Translations under genes and position numbers: made by a program
Assembly (NCBI RefSeq): GCF_002250655.1
Contig: NZ_NOZR01000011.1
Location: forward strand, 1 to 64,000
Source of the DNA: Mycolicibacterium sphagni
Lineage (GTDB): Bacteria > Actinomycetota > Actinomycetes > Mycobacteriales > Mycobacteriaceae
Reading direction: 5' to 3'
DNA length: 64,000 nt
Notes under the pieces: model-generated
What the model saw: the letters and a program-made list of their open reading frames with translations, nothing else
Told to the model about the DNA's origin: nothing
Databases searched by the model: none
Shown here: positions 10,397 through 18,933 of the stretch, piece after piece
How positions within the stretch are numbered: position 1 is the stretch's first letter
Layout of the letters: each line of letters starts with the position of its first letter

Positions 10397-11208
10397 CGGT
10401 TGCCCAGCTCGAACTCCCGGGTCTGCGCCCCGGAGTCGATGACCGCCTGGAGCAGCTGACGGGCGACCGGTTGGGCCAAGGTCTCCCGAAACAGCTGGTC
10501 CTCGATGCGCAAACCGGTCGTCATATCCACGCCGGGATCCAATGCGATGTCCACCGCGCGTTTGGCTGCCGCGATCGCCATCGGTGAGTGCGACGCGATG
10601 CGCTTGGCCAGCCGGTCGACAAACCGCCGCAGCCGCTCGGGCGGCAACGCCCGGTCGACATATCCCCACGCCTCGGCCGTCGCGGCATCGACGTCCATGC
10701 CACCGAGAATCGTCTCCAGCGTCCGTCCCCGGCTGATCAGCCGGGGCAGCCGCTGAGTGCCTCCACCCCCGGGGATGATGCCCACCGCGACCTCGGGATG
10801 CCCTAGGACGGTTGCGCCCAGCGCCGCGTAGCGCATATCGAACGCCATCGCGAACTCGCAGCCCCCGCCCCGGCAGACGCCCTCGATGACCGCGATCGTG
10901 GGCTTCGGCAGGGTTGCGACCAGCTCCGTCGTCGCGTGGAACAGGGACAGCTCCTCATGCAGGCCCAGGTCGTCGGCCGGCAAGTCGAGGATCAGGCCCA
11001 CATCGGCATGGGCGATGAAGATCTCCGGGTCCGCGGAATCGACGACGAGCACCCGTACCTGTTCGTCGGCCGCGATCTCCCTCACGAGCCGGCCGATCTC
11101 GGTGAGCAGCGGTACATCCAGCAGATTGATCGGCGGATTGTCGAGCGTCGCACGGCAGATACCGTGATCGACGGTGATCCGAATCAGCCGGTAATCGTCG
11201 TAAGCCAT
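10393..11208 (-). CDS. Enoyl-CoA hydratase/isomerase family protein
   Basis: A 271-residue crotonase-fold protein. The oxyanion-hole region is IAVIEGVCRGGGCEFAMAFDMRYA, with the second half GIIPGGGGTQRLPRLISRGRTLE containing the family signature. In the second glutamate position (PEVAVGIIPGGGG) a glutamate is present just upstream, so hydratase chemistry is possible but not certain. It acts on CoA thioesters in fatty-acid or related catabolism. It converges on the hydrolase gene, and the stop codons of the two overlap by 4 bp. Confidence 0.85.
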   Translation of the reverse strand: MAYDDYRLIRITVDHGICRATLDNPPINLLDVPLLTEIGRLVREIAADEQVRVLVVDSADPEIFIAHADVGLILDLPADDLGLHEELSLFHATTELVATLPKPTIAVIEGVCRGGGCEFAMAFDMRYAALGATVLGHPEVAVGIIPGGGGTQRLPRLISRGRTLETILGGMDVDAATAEAWGYVDRALPPERLRRFVDRLAKRIASHSPMAIAAAKRAVDIALDPGVDMTTGLRIEDQLFRETLAQPVARQLLQAVIDSGAQTREFELGNR

Positions 11209-11285
11209 GGCCCGGAGGCTATGTGATGTGCTTGTGACCTGCTGGGGTTCTCGCTTCAGGCCGCTGAGCAGATACGCTACGTGTA

Positions 11286-12059
11286 ATGGTTCCGTTCTGG
11301 TTCACGCTGTCCGCGCTCTGCTTCGTGGGTGCGGCGGTGCTGTTGTACGTCGACGTCGGCCGTCGACGTGGTTTGGGCCGCCGCCGTAAGTCCTGGGCGC
11401 GGTCGCACGGGTTCGACTTCGAGCCCGAGTCCACGGACATCATCGACCGCTGGAAGCGCGGCGTGATGTCCACCGTTGGCGATGTCACCGCCCGCAACGT
11501 GGTGCTCGGTCAGATCCGCGGCGAGGCGGTGTACATCTTCGACCTCGAGGATGTGGCCACCGTGATCGCCCTGCACCGCAAGGTCGGCACCAACGTGGTG
11601 ATGGATCTGCGGCTCAAGGGCATCGCCGAGCCGCGGGAGAGCGACATCTGGCTGCTGGGCGCCATCGGTCCGCGGATGGTCTACTCGACCAACCTCGACG
11701 CCGCCCGCCGGGCATGTGATCGCCGGATGGTGACGTTCGCCCACACCGCGCCGGACTGCGCCGAAATCATGTGGAACGAACAGAACTGGACGCTGGTGTC
11801 CATGCCGATCTCCTCGACCCGGGCGCAGTGGGACGAGGGCCTGCGTACTGTGCGGCAGTTCAACGACCTGCTGCGAGTGCTGCCGCCGATTCAGCAGCCG
11901 GCGCTGACCCAGTCCGCTGGGCGGCGCAACGCCTCCCCGGGTCGTCCCCTGGCGCCCGCCGGCCGTCGCGAACTGCCGCCGGGACGCACGGAGGTTCCGC
12001 CGCCGCTGCGCCCGCAGCAGCCGCGAAACGGCACACAGACTCCCAACTACCAGCGCTGA
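11286..12059 (+). CDS. ttfA: TtfA, trehalose monomycolate transport factor
   Basis: A 257-residue protein with one N-terminal transmembrane helix (FWFTLSALCFVGAAVLLYVDV, about residues 4-24), a basic stretch (GRRRGLGRRRKSW), a globular cytoplasmic domain (about 40-200) and a disordered Pro/Arg-rich tail. It matches the Rv0383c/MSMEG_0736 family, which works with MmpL3 to deliver trehalose monomycolate across the inner membrane for mycomembrane assembly. Its position next to pyrE, downstream of clpB, matches M. tuberculosis. The ATG lies exactly 7 bp after TACGCT (11273-11278), so a leaderless message is likely. Confidence 0.85.
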   Translation: MVPFWFTLSALCFVGAAVLLYVDVGRRRGLGRRRKSWARSHGFDFEPESTDIIDRWKRGVMSTVGDVTARNVVLGQIRGEAVYIFDLEDVATVIALHRKVGTNVVMDLRLKGIAEPRESDIWLLGAIGPRMVYSTNLDAARRACDRRMVTFAHTAPDCAEIMWNEQNWTLVSMPISSTRAQWDEGLRTVRQFNDLLRVLPPIQQPALTQSAGRRNASPGRPLAPAGRRELPPGRTEVPPPLRPQQPRNGTQTPNYQR

Positions 12060-12076
12060 GCCGATAGGGTCTCGGG

Positions 12077-12853
12077 GTGCCCCGTCCCGTCGCTCTGATC
12101 ACCGGCCCCACCGCCGGCTTGGGCGCAGGCTACGCCCGCCGCTACGCGCGCGACGGCTTCGACCTGGTGCTGGTGGCACGGAATGTGGAAAGACTCGACG
12201 ACCTCGCCACCGAGCTGAGGGCTGCCAACGGCGTGGATGTCGAGGTACTGCCGGCCGATCTGACCGAGGCCGCAGACCGGGCCACGGTGGCCGACCGGCT
12301 GACCGCCGGGGTGCAGGTGTTGGTCAACAATGCCGGGTTCGGCACCTCCGGTGAGTTCTGGACCGCCGACCTCGCTTCGCTGCAGGCCCAGCTCGACGTC
12401 AACGTCACCGCGGTCATGCAGCTCACCCGCGCGGCCCTGCCGTCGATGATGGCCGCAGGATCGGGGACGGTGATCAACATCGCCAGCGTGGCCGGGCTGC
12501 TGTCGGGTCGTGGATCGACCTATTCGGCATCGAAGGCGTGGGTGGTGTCGTTCACCGAGGGACTGGCCAACGGTCTGGCCGGCACCGGGGTGAGTATCCA
12601 CGCCGTCTGCCCGGGATTCGTCCATACCGAATTCCACGAGCGTGCCGGCATCGACATGACGTCGATCCCGAACATCATGTGGCTCAACGTCGATGACGTG
12701 GTCGCAGAGAGCCTCGCCGATGTCAGCAAGGGCAAGGTCATCAGCATTCCCAGCCTGCAGTACAAGGTGCTGACCACTGTCGGCCGGCTGGTTCCGCGCG
12801 GGCTGGTCCGTGCGGTCAACAATACGATGGGACGAAGCCGTGGGCGCACCTGA
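12077..12853 (+). CDS. Short-chain dehydrogenase/reductase
   Basis: A 258-residue classical SDR. The nucleotide-binding motif is TGPTAGLG (TGxxxGxG), the structural motif NNAG (LVNNAGFG) follows, and the catalytic Ser-Tyr-Lys appear as IASVAG...YSASKAW. It reduces or oxidises a carbonyl/alcohol with NAD(P); the substrate is unknown. It sits 17 bp after ttfA and overlaps the pyrE start by 14 bp, so the three are probably co-expressed. TAGGGT at 12065-12070 lies 6 bp before the GTG, allowing an additional leaderless promoter inside the run. Confidence 0.88.
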   Translation: MPRPVALITGPTAGLGAGYARRYARDGFDLVLVARNVERLDDLATELRAANGVDVEVLPADLTEAADRATVADRLTAGVQVLVNNAGFGTSGEFWTADLASLQAQLDVNVTAVMQLTRAALPSMMAAGSGTVINIASVAGLLSGRGSTYSASKAWVVSFTEGLANGLAGTGVSIHAVCPGFVHTEFHERAGIDMTSIPNIMWLNVDDVVAESLADVSKGKVISIPSLQYKVLTTVGRLVPRGLVRAVNNTMGRSRGRT

Positions 12854-13400
12854 GCTCGATGCCACCGGACGTGCCGAACTCGCCGAGCTGGTCCGCCAGC
12901 TGTCGGTGGTGTTCGGTCGCGTCACCCTGTCTTCCGGCAAGGAGGCCGACTACTACGTCGACCTGCGCCGCGCCACCCTGCATCACCAGGCCGCCCCGCT
13001 GATCGGGCGGCTGATGCGCGAGCTCACCGCGGACTGGGACTATGCGGCCGTCGGCGGCCTGACCATGGGCGCCGATCCGGTGGCCGGCGCGATCATGCAC
13101 GCGCCCGGCCGGCCGATCGATGCCTTCGTCGTGCGGAAGGCGTTGAAAAGCCATGGGATGCAACGCCTTATCGAAGGTGCCGAGGTTACCGGCAAGCGGG
13201 TGCTGGTGGTCGAGGACACCAGCACCACCGGAGGTTCTGCGCTGACGGCCGTGCGTGCGGTTCGTGAGGCAGGTGCGACGGTCGTCGGGGTTGCGACGGT
13301 GGTGGACCGCGCGACCGGGGCGGCCGAGGCGATCGAGGCCGAGGGAGTGCCCTACCGCAGTGTGCTGGGTCTGGCTGACCTCGGCCTACCGGCGACCTGA
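12840..13400 (+). CDS. pyrE: Orotate phosphoribosyltransferase
   Basis: A 186-residue PRTase that converts orotate and PRPP to OMP in pyrimidine synthesis. It shows the type I PRPP motif VLVVEDTSTTGGSA, the flexible loop region VVRKALKSHGMQRLIEG and the N-terminal FGRVTLSSGKEADYYVDLRR block of mycobacterial PyrE. The only in-frame start compatible with the family length is the GTG at 12840, inside the end of the SDR gene. The earlier ATG at 12810 would add residues unlike the family. Confidence 0.95.
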   Translation: MGAPELDATGRAELAELVRQLSVVFGRVTLSSGKEADYYVDLRRATLHHQAAPLIGRLMRELTADWDYAAVGGLTMGADPVAGAIMHAPGRPIDAFVVRKALKSHGMQRLIEGAEVTGKRVLVVEDTSTTGGSALTAVRAVREAGATVVGVATVVDRATGAAEAIEAEGVPYRSVLGLADLGLPAT

Positions 13401-13411
13401 CGCTTCGGGGT

Positions 13412-14182
13412 GTGGTGAGCATCGACGAGGAGGCCATCGAGGCTTCGGAGCTGCCGTGGGACGACGTCGTCGACGTGATCTGTGCCGGCGCGGGTGCCGG
13501 CGTGCTGGCCCACGCAATCCGCTGCGCCGACCTCGACCTTGTCGTGGACTTGGCCGATATGGAATTGTCCTCGCAGACTTCGGATCCCGATACCGCGGCA
13601 TACTTGCAGTCGATGACCGACGACCTGGATCCGGGGACCGCGCGGAACCTGACGGTGGCAACTGTTTACGCCGAGCCGGTGACCGTGACCAAGGATCGGA
13701 AAGCCTCGATCGAACCGTTCTACGGGTCGCGGCTGCGGGACTGGTCAGCGCGCTGCGTCGTCTCCCCGTTCGGTGTCATCTACAGCCAGATCCCCGAGAC
13801 CATGACGGCCATGCGCACCAAGGCCGGCGAGTCGATCCAGGCGGCGGTGCTCGGCGAATACCGGCCCGCCGGGGACCGGCCCGGTGTTGAACTGGCCGAC
13901 TGGTTGCGCGAGCAGGCCCGCGAGCGCGGCTTCCACGAACACGCTGGTACGGCGTTGCAGCGGTTGATCTTCGAGGGTGGGCGAGTTGCCGGTGCGGAGC
14001 TGGCCACCCCTGAGGGCGCGCAACTGGTGCGCGCGAATGTGGGCGTCGCGCTGTCGATCGGACCGATGCCCGACCCCGCGGACTGGCCGGTCCAAGCCGA
14101 TTTGCCGGCCGGCCCCGCGCGGGTGGTGGTGACCAGCCGGACTGCCAGCCGATTCGGCCGGGTCGAACTACTATACGGCTGA
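13412..14182 (+). CDS. Degenerate flavoprotein-like protein (Rv0381c-type)
   Basis: A 256-residue protein. The N-terminus (VVDVICAGAGAGVLAHAIRCADLDLVVDLADM) has the shape of an FAD/NAD Rossmann beta-alpha-beta unit with GAGAG, but the rest lacks clear substrate-side flavoenzyme motifs, and the protein is short for that superfamily. A later segment (FHEHAGTALQRLIFEGGRVAGAEL) resembles the FAD-binding-2 strand that precedes the second nucleotide contact. Either of two adjacent GTGs (13412, 13415) could be the start. It follows pyrE by 11 bp, as Rv0381c does in M. tuberculosis. The function is unknown. Confidence 0.6.
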   Translation: MVSIDEEAIEASELPWDDVVDVICAGAGAGVLAHAIRCADLDLVVDLADMELSSQTSDPDTAAYLQSMTDDLDPGTARNLTVATVYAEPVTVTKDRKASIEPFYGSRLRDWSARCVVSPFGVIYSQIPETMTAMRTKAGESIQAAVLGEYRPAGDRPGVELADWLREQARERGFHEHAGTALQRLIFEGGRVAGAELATPEGAQLVRANVGVALSIGPMPDPADWPVQADLPAGPARVVVTSRTASRFGRVELLYG

Positions 14183-14183
14183 A

Positions 14184-16043
14184 TCAGATTCGCTTGGCCG
14201 ACGAAAAGTCCACGGGGATGACCTTTTTGGTGAACAGATCGGCCATCGCCGGACCGGGGATCGGGCGAGACAACAGGAAGCCCTGAGCGCGGTGGCAACC
14301 GTGCTGGAGCAGGGTCAACGCCGCGGTCGGCGACTCGACACCTTCGGCGACCAACTCGAGGTTGAACGCCTCGGCGAGCGCGATGATCGCTCGGACGATC
14401 GCCAGGTCCTCCGGGTTGGTTCCGAGATCGAATACAAAACCCTTGTCGATCTTGAGGGTGTCCACCGGAAGCGATTTCAGATGTGTCAGCACGCTGTAGC
14501 CGGTGCCGAAGTCGTCGATGGCGACCTGCACGCCGACATCCTTGAGGCCGGCCAAGGTGATACGCGTGGTCTCGATGTCCTGCACCACAACGCTTTCGGT
14601 GATCTCCAGGCACACCGATTTTGCGTCCAGCTTGAACTCGGCGATCGTGTCGGCAACCGACTCGACGAATCCGTCAGTGACCAGCTGCACCGGCGAGACG
14701 TTGATCCGGATAATCGCGTCCTTGGCGATGCCGCGGGCCTGCCAGCCGCTGAATTCTGAGCAGGCGGCGCGCATCACCCAGCGCCCCAATTCGCCTGCGA
14801 GATTGATCGATTCGGCGACGTTGATGAACGAATCCGGTAGCAGCAAGCCACGAGTCGGGTGCTGCCAGCGCACCAGCGCCTCAGTTGCCAGGATTTCCCC
14901 GGTGCGCATGTCGACCTCGGGCAAGTAATGCAGAATCAATGTTCCGGCGTCGATCACGTTCTGCAGATGTAGCTCGATGTCGTTGCGGAATTCGCTCTTC
15001 AGAGACATCTCGTCGGTGAACACCGCGATCTTGTTGCCGCCGGCGTTCTTGGCGTTGAGCACCGCCTGGTCGGCACGCCGCAGCAGATCCGACGTGGTGT
15101 CCCGGCCCGGAACCCCCAGTGCGACACCGGCACTGACGGTCCGGGTAAGCATCTCACCACCGATCGTTACCCGGTCGCGTAGCACCGCCTGCAGCCGGTG
15201 GGCCAGCGCCAGCGCGGCGTCGGCGTCCGTCGGCCCGGCAGGGACGACCACGAACTCGTCACCACCGAGGCGGGCGATCAAATCGCCTTCGCCGGTCTCC
15301 TCGCTCAGCCGTTCTGCGAAGGCTTGGATGAACCAGTCGCCGGCGTGATGACCCAGGTAATCATTGATCGCCTTGAGCCGGTCGAGGTCGAGGAACAGCG
15401 CCGAGACCGGTCCGGGGGACCCCGCCGTCAGCCGTTCGTCGAGGTGTGCGAGCAGCGCCCGGCGGTTGTGCAGTCCCGTGAGGTCGTCGTGCTCGGCGAG
15501 ATAGCGCAGCTGGTCCTCGGCGACGACCCGAGCCTGTACCTGCGCGAACAACGAGGCGATAGCCAGCAGCGCGTTGAGCTCCTCGGCTGACCAGTCCTTG
15601 ATGCCGATCTTGATGAATCCCAACGCCCCGGTGGTGATGTCGCCAGACAGCAGCGGCACCGATGCCAACGACGGCAGGGCGACACCGCTGGCCTCTTGGA
15701 CACGGCGCTGGTAGTCGTCGGAGTCGTCGGAGTCGTCGGGCACCGGTTCGGGCGAGAAGAACACCGGTTCCTTGGCGGTCTCGGCGGCCGCGAAGATCGG
15801 ATCGGCGTCAGCGAAATACACCACGCCCAACGGATCGGGATCCGGCACATCGGGCCGAGGCGGCCATTCCGCGATCAGCTTGGTCGCCCGGATCGCGTGA
15901 TCGTTGTAACGCAGGAAACTGAAATCGACACCGAAGGACGCCACCAGATCCGCGAGCACGTCCTGGCTCACCTGCGCCGAAGTGGCAGAAGTGGCCGCCA
16001 TCAGCTTGGTGGCCACGCTCGTGACGAGGTTGTCGAGCGCCAT
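14184..16043 (-). CDS. dcpA: GAF-GGDEF-EAL cyclic di-GMP synthase/phosphodiesterase
   Basis: A 619-residue bifunctional enzyme without membrane helices. A GAF sensor covers about 25-170, GGDEF about 180-345 with the active-site motif intact (RLGGDEF, 258-264), and EAL about 355-605 with EALVRW, INVSP, LEITES, DDFGTGYS, KIDKGF, AEGVES and AQGF all present. It should both make c-di-GMP from GTP and cleave it to pGpG. The product-inhibition RxxD is replaced by GEGD (251-254). Architecture and length match DcpA of M. smegmatis and Rv1354c. Its ATG overlaps the preceding stop by one base. Confidence 0.9.
   Translation of the reverse strand: MALDNLVTSVATKLMAATSATSAQVSQDVLADLVASFGVDFSFLRYNDHAIRATKLIAEWPPRPDVPDPDPLGVVYFADADPIFAAAETAKEPVFFSPEPVPDDSDDSDDYQRRVQEASGVALPSLASVPLLSGDITTGALGFIKIGIKDWSAEELNALLAIASLFAQVQARVVAEDQLRYLAEHDDLTGLHNRRALLAHLDERLTAGSPGPVSALFLDLDRLKAINDYLGHHAGDWFIQAFAERLSEETGEGDLIARLGGDEFVVVPAGPTDADAALALAHRLQAVLRDRVTIGGEMLTRTVSAGVALGVPGRDTTSDLLRRADQAVLNAKNAGGNKIAVFTDEMSLKSEFRNDIELHLQNVIDAGTLILHYLPEVDMRTGEILATEALVRWQHPTRGLLLPDSFINVAESINLAGELGRWVMRAACSEFSGWQARGIAKDAIIRINVSPVQLVTDGFVESVADTIAEFKLDAKSVCLEITESVVVQDIETTRITLAGLKDVGVQVAIDDFGTGYSVLTHLKSLPVDTLKIDKGFVFDLGTNPEDLAIVRAIIALAEAFNLELVAEGVESPTAALTLLQHGCHRAQGFLLSRPIPGPAMADLFTKKVIPVDFSSAKRI
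15713..15739. repeat. Three 9-bp tandem repeats in the GAF domain
   Basis: AGTCGTCGG is repeated three times without mismatch. On the coding strand this gives a DDS-DDS-DD acidic loop around residues 103-110 of the c-di-GMP enzyme. Copy-number change would stay in frame. Confidence 0.85.
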
Positions 16044-18184
16044 TACCCGAGTGCCCTCCCAGCGGCTGTGCGGCGCTTACTGCGTACCGACGTACTCGGC
16101 GCGTGACTGAACCTAAGCACCAGTGCCTGCGCGTCGCCCGGGCCGGTCCCGGTGAGCGCGCGGAACTGTTGCTGCAAATCGCGCAGCTCTTCGACGTGCT
16201 CGGTGGCGAGCTCGTCGAGGTCGTGATCGTCGTGGGCGTACAGGAAGACCGGCGACACGGGCTGGACGCCCAGGCCGAGCCGCTGGGCGGCGACCCACAC
16301 CGCTTCGACGGCAGCACCGGCACGTGCGTAGTCGGTCAGCGTGCGCCCAGCAACGGTCACCACGCCCAGCGCTGAGCTGGACAGCACCCGATCGGTGACG
16401 TCCTGGCCAAGCGCCTTGCCGGCCTGCCACTGTGCGAGGCGGGCCATCACATCGCCGCGGCGCAGAATATCCAGGGTGGCCAGATCGGCGGCGGCGAGTT
16501 CGAGGCTGCGGAGGTCCAGTCCGTCAGAGTCGTCTTCGCCGGGCCAACGCACCTCTGAGATCATCTCGGCGTGCAGCCTCGGTTGCAGGTAGCGGATGCG
16601 GTCGGTGGCCGCCAGAATCGCCGCGGCGCGATCCATGTCGGTGCGGACGGTCAGAAGCCTCAGGGCACCGCCCTCGGCTGCCGCCGCTGCGTGCAGATCG
16701 GCAATGTCCGCAGCGGCCAGCGGCTCGGCGGTTCCGCGGTGGCGGTTGGTTTCCCGGTCCAGCATCGGCTGATACAACGCCGCCAGATCATCGTCGCGCC
16801 CAGGCTTGAGGGCGACGACCGCCCTTAGCGAGGTGGGCCCGTCGTCCTCAGTGATGACGACTGGACCGAGCACGCCGAGTGCGGAGGCGGCCACCCGGGC
16901 GTTGTACGTGGCCGCCCCGATCGCTACGGCGCTGGCCCGGTAACCGACGTCCATCGTCGAGGTGTACTGCGGATCCAGCTCGACGGTCACCGAATCATTG
17001 TGCGACACGATGTTCCAAGGCTGCATGTTTCCCCCGGAGGGAGCCCGCCGCGCGGCGGCCGCCACGGCATCTGTGGGCGCGCCGTCCGCCTGCGGAGCCG
17101 GCTCGGCTGGGTCCGGCGGGGCCGGCGGTCGTGGTAGCGCGGGCTCTTGCACGCTGTCGAGTGCGCGGGATACGTCGATGCGTACCCGGCCGGACGGCAG
17201 GCGCTCGCCCAGGCCGATCCTGCGCACCGCTTCGGCCACGGTGGCCGCGCCGACGGCGATATCCCCGGCCACCTGTGGCCAGGTTGACAACGTGCGGCCG
17301 ACCTCGACCAGCGAGGCGGCGCCGCGGTCGGACAGCCGGCCCGCGTCGATGATGCGGAGCACGTGCGGCACCTTATCGGTGCTGCTCAGGCCAGCCAGCT
17401 CCGCGACACCGATATCGCCGAGCAGACCGTGCAGGATGGGGCGGTCCGGCTCGAGGTCGTAGCGTTCCACGTCGATGAGGCCGCGGTCACTGCTGGCCAT
17501 CAGTACCGGGATGTGCCGCGCCCGCGCGGCCTCGCGCACCGCTGCTTTGATGTCGAGGGAGTCGCATTCCTCGACCACGACGTCGAGCCCGTCGAGGAAC
17601 GTGCCCATGGTGTCCATGGTCAGGCCGTCGGTCAGCACCCGCACCGTCAGGTACGGGTCGACTTCGGCGATGCGCCGGGCCGCCACGATGGCCTTGTTGA
17701 CCCCGATGTCGAACACCGTCGCGGGCACCCGGTTGAGGTTGGACAACTCCAAGGTGTCGAAATCGGCCAGGCGCAGTTCACCGCACAGGCCCTCGGCGGC
17801 CAGTGTGTGAGCGATCGCGTGGCCCACCGACAGACCGACAACGCCGACCTTCAACCCGGCCAGCCGCTGCTGCTCATCGATCGTGATCATGTTGCGGTTA
17901 CGGTCCAGCCGCAGGCGGTGAAACGCGCGCGGGCCGGGCACCGCAACCACCGCGTGCCGCCACGGGTAGTGCGCCCAGCGCATCGGCTCGTCGAGCAGAT
18001 CGGATTCCACAGCGGGTCGAAGGGCGCGCAGCGCAGTGCCGAACTCCTGGGTGTGGTCGACGAACTCGGTGCGCGGGTCGGCGCGCAGCCAGGCCAGTAT
18101 CGGGTCGTCTCGAGAATCGTCGCTGAGTAGGACTCGCGCGTTGTACGCGTCCGCGCCGGTATCGGCGGAGACGTCGAAACTCAC
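16043..18184 (-). CDS. E1-like (ThiF) adenylating domain fused to a nitroreductase domain
   Basis: A 713-residue protein with two enzymatic halves. Residues about 100-330 form an E1/ThiF/MoeB-type ATP-binding domain: VGVVGLSVGHAIA, then DFDTLELSNLNR (141-152) with the Asp, Asn and Arg contacts, K164, and ECDSLD (206-211) at the Mg-binding position. Residues about 370-690 form a nitroreductase FMN fold (RRAPSGGNMQPW, then LGVVTVAG...GAAVEAVWVAAQRLGLGVQPV). It matches the Rv1355c family (called MoeY in M. tuberculosis), whose real reaction is unknown. No CxxC zinc motifs are visible. The GTG start overlaps the upstream stop (GTGA). Confidence 0.85.
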   Translation of the reverse strand: MSFDVSADTGADAYNARVLLSDDSRDDPILAWLRADPRTEFVDHTQEFGTALRALRPAVESDLLDEPMRWAHYPWRHAVVAVPGPRAFHRLRLDRNRNMITIDEQQRLAGLKVGVVGLSVGHAIAHTLAAEGLCGELRLADFDTLELSNLNRVPATVFDIGVNKAIVAARRIAEVDPYLTVRVLTDGLTMDTMGTFLDGLDVVVEECDSLDIKAAVREAARARHIPVLMASSDRGLIDVERYDLEPDRPILHGLLGDIGVAELAGLSSTDKVPHVLRIIDAGRLSDRGAASLVEVGRTLSTWPQVAGDIAVGAATVAEAVRRIGLGERLPSGRVRIDVSRALDSVQEPALPRPPAPPDPAEPAPQADGAPTDAVAAAARRAPSGGNMQPWNIVSHNDSVTVELDPQYTSTMDVGYRASAVAIGAATYNARVAASALGVLGPVVITEDDGPTSLRAVVALKPGRDDDLAALYQPMLDRETNRHRGTAEPLAAADIADLHAAAAAEGGALRLLTVRTDMDRAAAILAATDRIRYLQPRLHAEMISEVRWPGEDDSDGLDLRSLELAAADLATLDILRRGDVMARLAQWQAGKALGQDVTDRVLSSSALGVVTVAGRTLTDYARAGAAVEAVWVAAQRLGLGVQPVSPVFLYAHDDHDLDELATEHVEELRDLQQQFRALTGTGPGDAQALVLRFSHAPSTSVRSKRRTAAGRALG

Positions 18185-18933
18185 ATGACACTCCCGTACT
18201 GCATACCGAAGTTGCTGAATTCTGCCGAAATCGTGGCCAGCATGCGCATCTCCTTGACGATCTTGGCCAACTGGCCAGGCTCGGCGTGGTTGGCGAAGGT
18301 GCGCCTATCCCACCACATCATCTTGGTGCGGTAGCGATCGCTTGGGTAGGCCGCGGCCGGGATCTTGGTGACCACCACACCGCCGGAGGTGCTCCACCGG
18401 TCGAGGACGTGCGCGGCAGCGGTCGCCAAGATGAACTGGGCACCCAGAAGTTCCATGGTCGGGAACGCGGTGCGGGCGAATGTTCGGGTCAGCGCACCGC
18501 TGCGAGCGGGGTCGTCACTGACCCAGGCGGACTTCATCTCCACCACGCCGAAGGGCAGGCGGTCGGTGATCATCTTGCGAACGGTGTCCTGCCCGGGCTG
18601 GCCTTCCCACTCGACGATCGCATGCGATTCGTCAGCGGCCAGGTAAGGACCCTTGGCGCGGAGGCCACCCAGCATCCGGCCGTTGTCGTCGAGGGCGGTG
18701 TAGAACAGCGTGGTGTCGCGACCGTCGCTGAACGACTCGATATCCAGTGCCGCGCCGACCCCGTGCTTTTCGTAGCTCTTTACCGCGCCTTGGAGGTAGT
18801 CTTCCCATAGCTCAGGTTCGCTGTCGGGTTGAGCCAGAACGATCGTGCAACCCGTGTCTTCATCGCGCCAGCTAATGGTCTCGGGGAGGCTGTAGATCTT
18901 CTGATCAGGAAAGTCCAGCACTGATGCGTTCAT
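18181..18933 (-). CDS. GNAT/autoinducer-synthase-like acyltransferase candidate
   Basis: A 250-residue soluble protein. The pattern DDNGRMLGGLR...GPY, followed by VEMKSAWVSDD...RSGALTRTF, then MELLGAQFILATAAAHVLDRW and a late YPSDRYRTKMMWWDR block, resembles the order of conserved segments in GNAT-fold N-acyl amino acid or acyl-homoserine synthases. I cannot show the acyl-donor site directly, so this is inference. It opens the minus-strand operon with the E1/nitroreductase fusion (4-bp overlap) and the c-di-GMP enzyme. An Rv1356c-like relationship is possible from gene order. Confidence 0.55.
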   Translation of the reverse strand: MNASVLDFPDQKIYSLPETISWRDEDTGCTIVLAQPDSEPELWEDYLQGAVKSYEKHGVGAALDIESFSDGRDTTLFYTALDDNGRMLGGLRAKGPYLAADESHAIVEWEGQPGQDTVRKMITDRLPFGVVEMKSAWVSDDPARSGALTRTFARTAFPTMELLGAQFILATAAAHVLDRWSTSGGVVVTKIPAAAYPSDRYRTKMMWWDRRTFANHAEPGQLAKIVKEMRMLATISAEFSNFGMQYGSVM

